Positions 55,704 to 64,000 of a DNA stretch of 64,000 nt are shown here, in pieces. A program made the position numbers and the translations under genes. The DNA comes from Streptomyces qinzhouensis (GTDB taxonomy: Bacteria > Actinomycetota > Actinomycetes > Streptomycetales > Streptomycetaceae), in contig NZ_CP042266.1 of NCBI RefSeq assembly GCF_007856155.1, positions 4,650,001 through 4,714,000 of the forward strand, written 5' to 3'. The notes beneath the pieces were generated by a model. It did not search any database, was not told the origin of the DNA, and saw nothing but the letters and a program-made list of their open reading frames with translations. Position 1 is the stretch's first letter; each line of letters starts with the position of its first letter.

Positions 55704-55932
55704 CGACCGAGTTCGCGCAGTGGCCGGCCGAGGTACGAGGCCGTCCGCGGAGCGAATGAGGAAGGAAGCCCGAGCAGACGATGCAGTGGGCTTGACTGCC
55801 GAGCCCGTGCAGACAATGCGGCGGGCTGAGGGCCGCGGACTTCCGTCCGTACCCCCGTTGACCTTTTCCAGTGGTAGGGCCAAGCGCTGGTCCGCACCAC
55901 GACTCCACACCTGAAACACACCAGGAGCAGAA
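55704..55932 (+). other. Spacer between rplK and rplA
   Basis: These 229 bases are unusual in length for an L11-L1 junction, often short in other bacteria. I see several short inverted repeats but no clear terminator, and no coding sequence. An L1 autoregulatory site could be here or in the rplK leader, which is not resolved by eye. Confidence 0.4.
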
Positions 55933-56655
55933 GTGAAGCGCAGCAAGATTTTCCGCGCCGCGGACGCCAAGATCGACCGGGAGCGCCTGTACGCGCCCCT
56001 GGAGGCCGTCCGTCTCGCCAAGGACACCTCGTCCACCAAGTTCGACGGCACCGTCGAGGTTGCCCTGCGTCTGGGCGTCGACCCGCGCAAGGCCGACCAG
56101 ATGGTCCGTGGCACCGTGAACCTTCCGCACGGCACCGGCAAGACCGCCCGGGTCCTGGTCTTCGCGACCGGTGACCGTGCCGAGGCCGCGCGTGCCGCGG
56201 GCGCCGACATCGTCGGCTCCGACGAACTGATCGACGAGGTCGCGAAGGGCCGTCTGGACTTCGACGCCGTCGTCGCCACCCCGGACCTCATGGGCAAGGT
56301 CGGCCGCCTCGGCCGGGTGCTCGGTCCGCGTGGTCTGATGCCGAACCCGAAGACCGGCACCGTCACCCCCGATGTCGCGAAGGCCGTGACCGACATCAAG
56401 GGCGGCAAGATCGAGTTCCGTGTCGACAAGCACGCGAACCTGCACTTCATCATCGGCAAGGCCTCGTTCGACGAGACCAAGCTGGTGGAGAACTACGCCG
56501 CGGCGCTGGAGGAGATCCTCCGTCTGAAGCCGTCCGCCGCGAAGGGCCGCTACATCAAGAAGGCGACCCTGACCACCACGACGGGCCCCGGCATCCCGCT
56601 GGACGCCAACCGCACCCGTAACCTCCTCGTCGAGGAGGACCCGGCCGCCGTCTGA
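55933..56655 (+). CDS. rplA: 50S ribosomal protein L1
   Basis: The 240-residue protein has L1 features [35 protein letters not shown] near residue 40 and [24 protein letters not shown] near residue 120, which binds 23S rRNA in the L1 stalk. GTG at 55933 is preceded by AGGAGCAGAA. Confidence 0.97.
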   Translation: MKRSKIFRAADAKIDRERLYAPLEAVRLAKDTSSTKFDGTVEVALRLGVDPRKADQMVRGTVNLPHGTGKTARVLVFATGDRAEAARAAGADIVGSDELIDEVAKGRLDFDAVVATPDLMGKVGRLGRVLGPRGLMPNPKTGTVTPDVAKAVTDIKGGKIEFRVDKHANLHFIIGKASFDETKLVENYAAALEEILRLKPSAAKGRYIKKATLTTTTGPGIPLDANRTRNLLVEEDPAAV

Positions 56656-56689
56656 TCCGACGGCTGTCGCGGGTTCGCACAGGGCTGAC

Positions 56690-56727
56690 ACCGGTCCCCG
56701 CGCCTCTTCGGAGGCGCGGGGACCGGT
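56690..56727 (+). terminator. Strong UUCG terminator after rplA
   Basis: A perfect 17-bp stem (56690-56706 with 56711-56727) closed on a TTCG tetraloop by a C-G pair lies 35 bases past the stop, followed by TGCGTTT. Confidence 0.95.
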
Positions 56728-56829
56728 TGCGTTTCCGGACTCCCCGGATATTCGGATCTGCGTGTCGGTGCCATGGGTTACGGTTCAAAGAGTTCACAGA
56801 GAAGACATCAGCAGGAACAAGGGCGAGAC

Positions 56830-57765
56830 ATGAACAAGTCCATATGGAGGCGTGCGGGCCTCTCCCTGACGGCCGTTGCCGTTATCGCCGGTGTGTCGGC
56901 GTGCGGGGGCGACGACAAGAAGAACGGCGCCGAGACGAAGCTGCAGTCCGGCGCGGAGCTGACCAAGGTCCTCAAGGCTTCGTACAAGAAGACCGAGGAA
57001 GCGAAGTCGGCCAAGGTCGAGATGGTCGCGAACATGCCGAAGTCGGCGGCGTTCGACGGCGGCGGGGAGATGAAGCTCTCCGGCGTCATGGGCTGGGACC
57101 CGATGGTGATGGACATGACCATGTCCGGCGGGGCCCTGAAGGACACCCCCGGCGCTCCCGAGCAGACCCGCATGATGTGGATCAACAACATCATGTACAT
57201 GGACGCCGGTGCCGAGCTCGCCAAGCAGATGGACGGCAAGCGCTGGATGAAGATGGACCTGGGCGCCGTGGCCAAGGAGTCCGGCGACGCGGCACTGCAG
57301 AAGCAGATGACCGGCGGCCTGGACAACATGGACCAGAACCCGGCCGAGCAGATCGCGATGCTGCTGGAGTCCAAGAGCATCAAGCACGTCGGCGCGGTGA
57401 AGATGAACGGCGTCGACACCCAGCACTACAAGGGCACGATCTCCATCGAGGAGATGGTGGCCAAGAACGACTCCCTGGTGCTCGAGAAGAATGAGCGGGC
57501 GCAGCTCATCAAGGGCATGAAGAACACGGGAGTCACCGGCTACAACACCCAGATCTGGGTCAACAAGGACGGCCTGCCGGTCAGGACGGACGTCTCCATG
57601 AGCACCAAGGAGGGTCCGATCAGCATGGTCGCGAACTACTCCGACTACGGTGCCAAGGCAACCGTGACGCCTCCGCCGGCGAACCAGACCTTCGACTTCG
57701 CGCAGGTGCTGAAGGAGGCCGCCGAGGCCATGAAGGCCATGAAGGAAGCCGGGACGACCCCGTAA
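56830..57765 (+). CDS. LolA-like lipoprotein
   Basis: The 311-residue protein has a lipoprotein signal peptide ending in the lipobox VSAC (Cys25), then a LppX/LolA-like beta-rich domain: ELTKVLKASYKKTEEAKSAKVEMVA, GAPEQTRMMWINNIMYMDAG and TGYNTQIWVNKDGLPVRTDVSM. It is likely anchored outside the membrane. A comparable lipoprotein between rplA and rplJ is usual in Streptomyces, but its role is unknown. ATG at 56830 follows AAGGGCGAG. It has its own transcription unit between two terminated ribosomal operons. Confidence 0.92.
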   Translation: MNKSIWRRAGLSLTAVAVIAGVSACGGDDKKNGAETKLQSGAELTKVLKASYKKTEEAKSAKVEMVANMPKSAAFDGGGEMKLSGVMGWDPMVMDMTMSGGALKDTPGAPEQTRMMWINNIMYMDAGAELAKQMDGKRWMKMDLGAVAKESGDAALQKQMTGGLDNMDQNPAEQIAMLLESKSIKHVGAVKMNGVDTQHYKGTISIEEMVAKNDSLVLEKNERAQLIKGMKNTGVTGYNTQIWVNKDGLPVRTDVSMSTKEGPISMVANYSDYGAKATVTPPPANQTFDFAQVLKEAAEAMKAMKEAGTTP

Positions 57766-58103
57766 AGGGCCCTCTCTGCTCCTCCGTCTGGTGTCCGCAC
57801 CGGTCCTCGTCGCCTCTCGCCCGGACCCCGGGCGGGAGGCGATTTGCCTGGGGGCAAATCCGTCGCGTACTCTTCGAAAGAAGCCAAAGACCGCTGGTTG
57901 TTGCCGCGTACTCGTAAGGGGATGCGGCGGCCGAAGGATCCGCTAGCAAGCTGCGGACGGCCTGCGCAGGTGACTGTGGACAAGCTCCCGGATTTCCATC
58001 CGGTCGAGCTACGCCCCGTGCGCCTGCGCCGGGGCGTTTTCGTTTGCCCAGTTTCTCCTTCGGGTCCGCGCGGTCCTCATCACCCGGAAGGAGGCCGACG
58101 CTC
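57766..58103 (+). other. Leader and promoter region of rplJL
   Basis: These 338 bases hold the L10-type leader and its attenuator (57880-58040). The promoter should lie in the first half, but I see no secure boxes. No other gene is present. Confidence 0.6.
57880..58040 (+). ncRNA. Ribosomal L10-type mRNA leader with attenuator hairpin
   Basis: The leader of rplJ contains a series of hairpins (including GCTAGCAAGCTGCGG and CTCCCGGATTTCCATCCGG elements), ending in a stem CGCCCCG/CGGGGCG (58012-58018 with 58030-58036) followed by TTTT (58037-58040). In many bacteria the L10(L12)4 complex binds such a leader and represses translation of rplJL. Extent is approximate; the match to the RNA family was judged by position and hairpin order, not by a covariance search. 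Confidence 0.55.
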
Positions 58104-58634
58104 ATGGCAAGGCCCGACAAGGCTGCCGCGGTAGCCGAGCTGGCGGACCAGTTCCGCGGCTCGAACGCCGCTGTGCTGACCGAGTACCGGGGCCTCACCG
58201 TGGCTCAGCTCAAGCAGCTGCGCCGTTCACTCGGTGAGAACGCCCAGTACGCCGTGGTGAAGAACACGCTGACCAAGATTGCGGCCAACGAGGCCGGGAT
58301 CTCCTCGCTCGACGACCTGTTCAACGGTCCGACGGCGGTTGCCTTCATCACCGGTGACCCGGTGGAGTCGGCGAAGGGTCTTCGTGACTTCGCCAAGGAC
58401 AACCCGAATCTGATCATCAAGGGCGGTGTCCTTGATGGTAAGGCGCTGTCCGCCGATGAGATCAAGAAGCTCGCGGACCTCGAGTCCCGCGAGGTTCTGC
58501 TCGCCAAGCTGGCGGGCGCCATGAAGGGCAAGCAGACTCAGGCTGCCGCGCTCTTCCAGGCGCTCCCGTCGAAGCTCGTCCGCACCGTGGACGCGCTCCG
58601 TGCCAAGCGCGACGAGCAGGGCGGTGCCGAGTAA
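58104..58634 (+). CDS. rplJ: 50S ribosomal protein L10
   Basis: The 176-residue protein has L10 features: [33 protein letters not shown] at the N-terminus, [19 protein letters not shown] in the middle and a C-terminal helix that binds L7/L12 ([14 protein letters not shown]). It anchors the ribosomal stalk. Start ATG at 58104 has GGAAGGAGG upstream. Confidence 0.97.
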   Translation: MARPDKAAAVAELADQFRGSNAAVLTEYRGLTVAQLKQLRRSLGENAQYAVVKNTLTKIAANEAGISSLDDLFNGPTAVAFITGDPVESAKGLRDFAKDNPNLIIKGGVLDGKALSADEIKKLADLESREVLLAKLAGAMKGKQTQAAALFQALPSKLVRTVDALRAKRDEQGGAE

Positions 58635-58742
58635 CTCGGCTCGCGCATTGACCACCGCGCCGTGCGGGGGTCGCAGCGGGCCGAACGTACGCCCGCCTCT
58701 ATGTACATCCGGCACCAGCCGAATTAGTGGAAGGACGCCATC

Positions 58743-59129
58743 ATGGCGAAGCTCAGCCAGGAAGACCTGCTCGCGCAGTTCGACGACATGACCCTCATTG
58801 AGCTCTCCGAGTTCGTGAAGGCCTTCGAGGAGCGCTTCGACGTCACCGCCGCCGCCGCCGCGCCGGTCGTCGTCGCGGGTGGCGTGGCCGGTGGCGCCGC
58901 GGACGCCGTCGAGGAGCAGGACGAGTTCGACGTCATCCTCACGGGTGCCGGCGAGAAGAAGATCCAGGTCATCAAGGTCGTGCGTGAGCTGACCTCCCTG
59001 GGCCTGAAGGAGGCCAAGGACCTCGTCGACGGCACCCCGAAGGCGGTCCTCGAGAAGGTCGCCAAGGACGTCGCCGAGAAGGCCGCCGAGTCCCTCAAGG
59101 CCGCGGGCGCGGGCGTCGAGGTCAAGTGA
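58743..59129 (+). CDS. rplL: 50S ribosomal protein L7/L12
   Basis: The 128-residue protein shows the N-terminal dimer region ([21 protein letters not shown]), the Ala/Gly hinge ([16 protein letters not shown]) and the C-terminal factor-binding domain ([27 protein letters not shown]). It recruits translation factors on the stalk. ATG at 58743, with GGAAGG upstream. Confidence 0.97.
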   Translation: MAKLSQEDLLAQFDDMTLIELSEFVKAFEERFDVTAAAAAPVVVAGGVAGGAADAVEEQDEFDVILTGAGEKKIQVIKVVRELTSLGLKEAKDLVDGTPKAVLEKVAKDVAEKAAESLKAAGAGVEVK

Positions 59130-59229
59130 CCCTCCAAGCCTTGCCGGCGGCTCCGGACGGCGTTCCGACGCCGTGAGAGCGCTGTGAGGCTCGTCTCGTC
59201 TTCCGTCAGGACGTAACGGGACACCGTCG

Positions 59230-59262
59230 AAGGGCGATCACCCAACCGGGTGGTCGCCCTTT
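59230..59262 (+). terminator. Terminator after rplL
   Basis: A 14-bp stem with one G-U pair (59230-59243 with 59248-59261) and a 4-base loop, ending in TTTG, lies 100 bases past the rplL stop. Confidence 0.88.
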
Positions 59263-59802
59263 GTCGTACCGTGACGGCCGGGCCGTGGCGGCTTGCACCG
59301 GGGCGCGCGGCGAGTATGGTGATCATCTCCGTGCACCGCGTCAGCCCGGGAACGGGTGCGGACGGCGTCGCACGGTGGCGGACGGTGTGCCGTCTGTCCG
59401 GGCAGTGACGGTTCCGGCCGCAGGTCCGGGGCAGGGGGCCTTGACGAACCGCACGCAGCGCGCAATTCTCAGGACGCGTCGTCACAACCGATCCGGATCC
59501 GAGGCATGGATCGGTGGCCGAGTGGGAAGTATCGATGTGCGCCTCCCGGGCGCGAGGGCGTAGCGGAGATGAGAACAACGAGGGCAGCGAGGGTCTCGAA
59601 AAGCCCGCACTGGACATCAGTGTGCCAAGTGGCTACACTGACCCTTTGCGCTGCCTGTTAACTGCCTCCTGCCCGTCACCAGGGGCATCCCCTCGCATGA
59701 GCACAGTGGGCCGAGCTATCCCTGACCTGGGATTTCTCAGTCCTTGTCCGGCTTGGGACCGGTACGCGCGTAGTGAGTCCGAGCCCTCGGAAGGACCCCC
59801 TC
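59263..59802 (+). other. rpoB leader and promoter region
   Basis: These 540 bases separate the rplL terminator from rpoB and contain the rpoB promoter (59611-59639) with a 160-base leader. I see no gene in it; open frames here are overlapping GC-rich noise. Confidence 0.6.
59611..59639 (+). promoter_or_regulatory. Probable rpoB promoter
   Basis: TGGACA at 59611-59616 and TACACT at 59634-59639 are 17 bases apart. The start of transcription should be about 155 bases before the rpoB start codon. Confidence 0.7.
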
Positions 59803-62800
59803 TTGGCCGCCTCGCGCAACGCCTCGACCGCGAATACGAACCACGGCGCCAGCACCGCCCCGCTGCGCATCTCCTTTGCAAAGATCAAAGAGCCCCTCGA
59901 GGTTCCGAACCTCCTCGCGCTCCAGACCGAGAGCTTTGACTGGCTGCTCGGCAATGCCGCGTGGAAGGCTCGGGTCGAGGCGGCCCTGGACAGCGGACAG
60001 GACGTCCCCACCAAGTCCGGTCTGGAGGAGATCTTCGAGGAGATCTCCCCGATCGAGGACTTCAGCGGGTCGATGTCGCTGACTTTCCGTGACCACCGCT
60101 TCGAGCCTCCGAAGAACTCGATCGACGAGTGCAAGGACCGCGACTTCACCTACGCCGCGCCGCTCTTCGTCACGGCGGAGTTCACCAACAACGAGACCGG
60201 CGAGATCAAGTCGCAGACGGTCTTCATGGGTGACTTCCCGCTGATGACCCACAAGGGCACCTTCGTGATCAACGGCACCGAGCGTGTCGTTGTATCGCAG
60301 CTGGTGCGCTCGCCGGGCGTCTACTTCGACTCCAACATCGACAAGACGTCCGACAAGGACATCTTCACCGCCAAGATCATCCCGTCCCGGGGTGCCTGGC
60401 TGGAGATGGAGATCGACAAGCGCGACATGGTCGGTGTCCGCATCGACCGCAAGCGCAAGCAGTCCGTCACCGTGCTGCTGAAGGCGCTGGGCTGGACCAC
60501 CGAGCAGATCCTGCAGGAGTTCGGCGAGTACGAGTCCATGCGCGCCACCCTGGAGAAGGACCACACCCAGGGCCAGGACGACGCGCTGCTCGACATCTAC
60601 CGCAAGCTGCGTCCGGGCGAGCCGCCCACCCGTGAGGCCGCGCAGACGCTGCTCGAGAACCTCTACTTCAACCCCAAGCGCTACGACCTGGCCAAGGTCG
60701 GCCGCTACAAGGTCAACAAGAAGCTGGGCGCGGACGAGCCGCTGAACGCGGGTGTCCTGACCACCGACGACGTCATCGCCACCATCAAGTACCTGGTGAA
60801 GCTGCACGCCGGCGAGGTCGAGACGATCGGCGAGAACGGCAGTGAGATCGTCGTCGAGACCGACGACATCGACCACTTCGGCAACCGCCGTCTCCGCAAT
60901 GTCGGTGAGCTGATCCAGAACCAGGTCCGTACGGGTCTCGCCCGTATGGAGCGGGTCGTGCGCGAGCGCATGACCACTCAGGACGTCGAGGCGATCACGC
61001 CGCAGACCCTGATCAACATCCGGCCGGTCGTCGCCTCCATCAAGGAGTTCTTCGGCACCAGCCAGCTGTCGCAGTTCATGGACCAGAACAACCCGCTGTC
61101 GGGGCTCACCCACAAGCGCCGTCTCTCGGCGCTCGGCCCGGGTGGTCTCTCCCGCGAGCGGGCCGGCTTCGAAGTCCGTGACGTGCACCCCTCGCACTAC
61201 GGCCGCATGTGCCCGATCGAGACCCCCGAAGGCCCGAACATCGGTCTGATCGGCTCGCTCGCCTCCTACGGCCGGGTCAACGCCTTCGGCTTCGTCGAGA
61301 CTCCGTACCGCAAGGTCACCGACGGCCAGGTCACCGACGAGGTGGACTACCTGACCGCCGACGAGGAGGACCGCTTCGTCATCGCCCAGGCGAACGCCAC
61401 GCTCACCGACGAGCTGCGTTTCGCCGAGGCCCGGGTGCTGGTCCGCCGCCGTGGCGGCGAGGTCGACTACGTCCCGCCGACCGAGGTCGACTACATGGAC
61501 GTCTCGCCGCGCCAGATGGTGTCGGTCGCGACCGCCATGATCCCCTTCCTGGAGCACGACGACGCCAACCGTGCCCTCATGGGCGCGAACATGATGCGCC
61601 AGGCCGTTCCGCTGATCACGGCCGAGGCGCCGCTGGTCGGTACCGGCATGGAGTACCGCTGCGCCGTCGACGCCGGTGACGTGATCAAGGCCGAGAAGGA
61701 CGGTGTGGTCCAGGAGGTCTCCGCGGACTACATCACCGTCGGCAACGACGACGGCACCTACACCACCTACCGGGTGGCCAAGTTCTCCCGTTCCAACCAG
61801 GGCACTTCGGTCAACCAGAAGGTCATCGTCGCCGAGGGCGACCGGGTCGTCGAGAGCCAGGTCCTGGCCGACGGTCCGGCCACCGAGAACGGCGAGATGG
61901 CGCTCGGCAAGAACCTGCTGGTCGCGTTCATGCCGTGGGAGGGTCACAACTACGAGGACGCGATCATCCTGTCGCAGCGCCTCGTCCAGGACGACGTCCT
62001 CTCCTCGATCCACATCGAGGAGCACGAGGTCGACGCCCGTGACACCAAGCTCGGCCCCGAGGAGATCACCCGGGACATCCCGAACGTCTCCGAGGAGGTC
62101 CTCGCCGACCTCGACGAGCGCGGCATCATCCGCATCGGTGCCGAGGTCGTCGCCGGCGACATCCTCGTCGGCAAGGTCACCCCGAAGGGCGAGACCGAGC
62201 TGACCCCCGAGGAGCGGCTGCTTCGCGCGATCTTCGGCGAGAAGGCCCGTGAGGTCCGTGACACCTCGCTGAAGGTGCCGCACGGCGAGATCGGCAAGGT
62301 CATCGGCGTCCGCGTCTTCGACCGCGAGGAAGGCGACGAGCTTCCGCCCGGCGTCAACCAGCTGGTCCGGGTCTACGTGGCCCAGAAGCGCAAGATCACC
62401 GACGGTGACAAGCTGGCCGGCCGCCACGGCAACAAGGGTGTCATCTCCAAGATCCTGCCGATCGAGGACATGCCGTTCCTGGAGGACGGCACCCCGGTCG
62501 ACATCATCCTCAACCCGCTCGGCGTCCCGTCCCGGATGAACCCGGGACAGGTCCTCGAAATCCACCTCGGCTGGCTCGCCAGCCAGGGCTGGAAGGTCGA
62601 GGGCAACGAGGAGTGGATGGAGCGGCTGAAGGCGATCGGCGCGGACGACGTCCGCCCGGGCACCAATGTCGCCACCCCGGTCTTCGACGGCGCCCGCGAG
62701 GACGAGATCGCCGGTCTCTTCGAGTCGACGATCCCCAACCGCGACGGTGACCGCATGGTCCTGCCGTCCGGTAAGGCGCGGATGTTCGACGGCCGCTCCG

Positions 62801-63285
62801 GCGAGCCGTTCCCGGACCCGATCTCCGTCGGGTACATGTACATCCTCAAGCTCCACCACCTGGTCGACGACAAGCTGCACGCCCGGTCGACCGGTCCGTA
62901 CTCGATGATCACCCAGCAGCCGCTGGGTGGTAAGGCCCAGTTCGGTGGCCAGCGATTCGGAGAGATGGAGGTGTGGGCGCTGGAGGCTTACGGCGCCGCC
63001 TACGCCCTCCAGGAGCTGCTGACCATCAAGTCCGACGACGTCACCGGCCGCGTGAAGGTCTACGAGGCCATCGTCAAGGGCGAGAACATCCCCGAGCCCG
63101 GCATCCCCGAGTCCTTCAAGGTGCTCATCAAGGAGATGCAGTCCCTGTGCCTCAACGTGGAGGTGCTGTCCTCGGACGGCATGTCCATCGAGATGCGCGA
63201 CACCGACGAGGACGTCTTCCGTGCCGCGGAAGAGCTCGGCATCGACCTGTCCCGGCGCGAGCCGAGCAGCGTCGAAGAGGTCTGA
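59803..63285 (+). CDS. rpoB: DNA-directed RNA polymerase subunit beta
   Basis: The 1160-residue protein has all beta-subunit blocks, including the rifampicin region ([19 protein letters not shown]) with Asp427, His437 and Ser442 all wild type by Streptomyces numbering, and [13 protein letters not shown] and the C-terminal anchor region. The TTG at 59803 ([13 protein letters not shown]) is chosen because GGAAGGA lies upstream and this start reproduces the residue numbers (such as His437) used for Streptomyces RpoB. A GTG 30 bases upstream is also in frame. Confidence 0.97.
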   Translation: MAASRNASTANTNHGASTAPLRISFAKIKEPLEVPNLLALQTESFDWLLGNAAWKARVEAALDSGQDVPTKSGLEEIFEEISPIEDFSGSMSLTFRDHRFEPPKNSIDECKDRDFTYAAPLFVTAEFTNNETGEIKSQTVFMGDFPLMTHKGTFVINGTERVVVSQLVRSPGVYFDSNIDKTSDKDIFTAKIIPSRGAWLEMEIDKRDMVGVRIDRKRKQSVTVLLKALGWTTEQILQEFGEYESMRATLEKDHTQGQDDALLDIYRKLRPGEPPTREAAQTLLENLYFNPKRYDLAKVGRYKVNKKLGADEPLNAGVLTTDDVIATIKYLVKLHAGEVETIGENGSEIVVETDDIDHFGNRRLRNVGELIQNQVRTGLARMERVVRERMTTQDVEAITPQTLINIRPVVASIKEFFGTSQLSQFMDQNNPLSGLTHKRRLSALGPGGLSRERAGFEVRDVHPSHYGRMCPIETPEGPNIGLIGSLASYGRVNAFGFVETPYRKVTDGQVTDEVDYLTADEEDRFVIAQANATLTDELRFAEARVLVRRRGGEVDYVPPTEVDYMDVSPRQMVSVATAMIPFLEHDDANRALMGANMMRQAVPLITAEAPLVGTGMEYRCAVDAGDVIKAEKDGVVQEVSADYITVGNDDGTYTTYRVAKFSRSNQGTSVNQKVIVAEGDRVVESQVLADGPATENGEMALGKNLLVAFMPWEGHNYEDAIILSQRLVQDDVLSSIHIEEHEVDARDTKLGPEEITRDIPNVSEEVLADLDERGIIRIGAEVVAGDILVGKVTPKGETELTPEERLLRAIFGEKAREVRDTSLKVPHGEIGKVIGVRVFDREEGDELPPGVNQLVRVYVAQKRKITDGDKLAGRHGNKGVISKILPIEDMPFLEDGTPVDIILNPLGVPSRMNPGQVLEIHLGWLASQGWKVEGNEEWMERLKAIGADDVRPGTNVATPVFDGAREDEIAGLFESTIPNRDGDRMVLPSGKARMFDGRSGEPFPDPISVGYMYILKLHHLVDDKLHARSTGPYSMITQQPLGGKAQFGGQRFGEMEVWALEAYGAAYALQELLTIKSDDVTGRVKVYEAIVKGENIPEPGIPESFKVLIKEMQSLCLNVEVLSSDGMSIEMRDTDEDVFRAAEELGIDLSRREPSSVEEV

Positions 63286-63379
63286 CGGGTGTCCGGCCGG
63301 GATCACCCCCGTGGTGATCCCGGCCGCTGCCCCGGACCCCGTACAGACCACCTTGAGACACAACCCTGAGAGGGATTGA

Positions 63380-64000
<621 letters not shown>

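Overview
The window is high-GC actinobacterial DNA, almost certainly a Streptomyces chromosome core segment. Evidence: pervasive GC-rich third codon positions, GTG and TTG starts, many GTGA/ATGA start-stop overlaps, several leaderless-looking genes, and a run of gene order (polyprenyl synthetase, korAB, a second nuo cluster, htpX, rpmG, hadAB-like genes, murB, aspC, tRNA-Trp, secE, nusG, rplKA, rplJL, rpoBC) that I recognise from Streptomyces chromosomes. I see no phage, insertion sequence, CRISPR array, plasmid origin or biosynthetic gene cluster.

Layout. 1-6.5 kb: a Uma2-type endonuclease (cut by the left edge), fumarylacetoacetase, a CocE-like hydrolase that lacks two of its three catalytic residues, a long-chain polyprenyl diphosphate synthase and a small nucleotidyltransferase. 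6.6-19.7 kb: a LolA-like secreted protein, an ABC-2 exporter, a secreted M28 aminopeptidase, a divergent VOC/CGNR pair whose two start codons sit directly downstream of back-to-back -10 boxes, a TM2 protein, an HxlR regulator divergent from an MFS exporter, a DUF2752-like protein, a mechanosensitive-channel-like protein and RarD. 19.7-38 kb: an energy-metabolism block with korAB (2-oxoacid:ferredoxin oxidoreductase), one NarL-type response regulator, two tandem paralogous sensor kinases, and a 10-gene nuoABCHIJKLMN operon that lacks nuoD, nuoE, nuoF and nuoG. A GTGGGGATAACCCC-type motif lies upstream of both kinases, a weaker version lies upstream of the regulator, and one copy lies between kinase 2 and nuoA.

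38-53.6 kb: membrane stress genes (htpX, YccF, GlsB-like), an alkB-ogt alkylation-repair pair, yajQ, tRNA-Tyr, a GyrI-like protein, a nucleotide-sugar-epimerase-like SDR, a degenerate cytosine-deaminase-like protein, tRNA-Thr, tRNA-Met, rpmG, a MaoC dehydratase pair, a TetR repressor with its MFS target (matching 20-bp operators in front of both), murB, adenosine deaminase and aspartate aminotransferase. 53.6-64 kb: the transcription/translation core: tRNA-Trp, secE, nusG, rplK, rplA, a LolA-like lipoprotein, an L10-type leader, rplJ, rplL, rpoB and the start of rpoC (cut by the right edge).

The observations most worth following are the truncated complex I operon with its long-tailed NuoC, the shared palindrome around the kinase/nuo block, the near-identical core of the two kinases, short tandem repeats that straddle the stop codons of three unrelated genes, and two enzyme-family members missing catalytic residues. 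All domain calls come from reading the protein sequence by eye; no database search was run.
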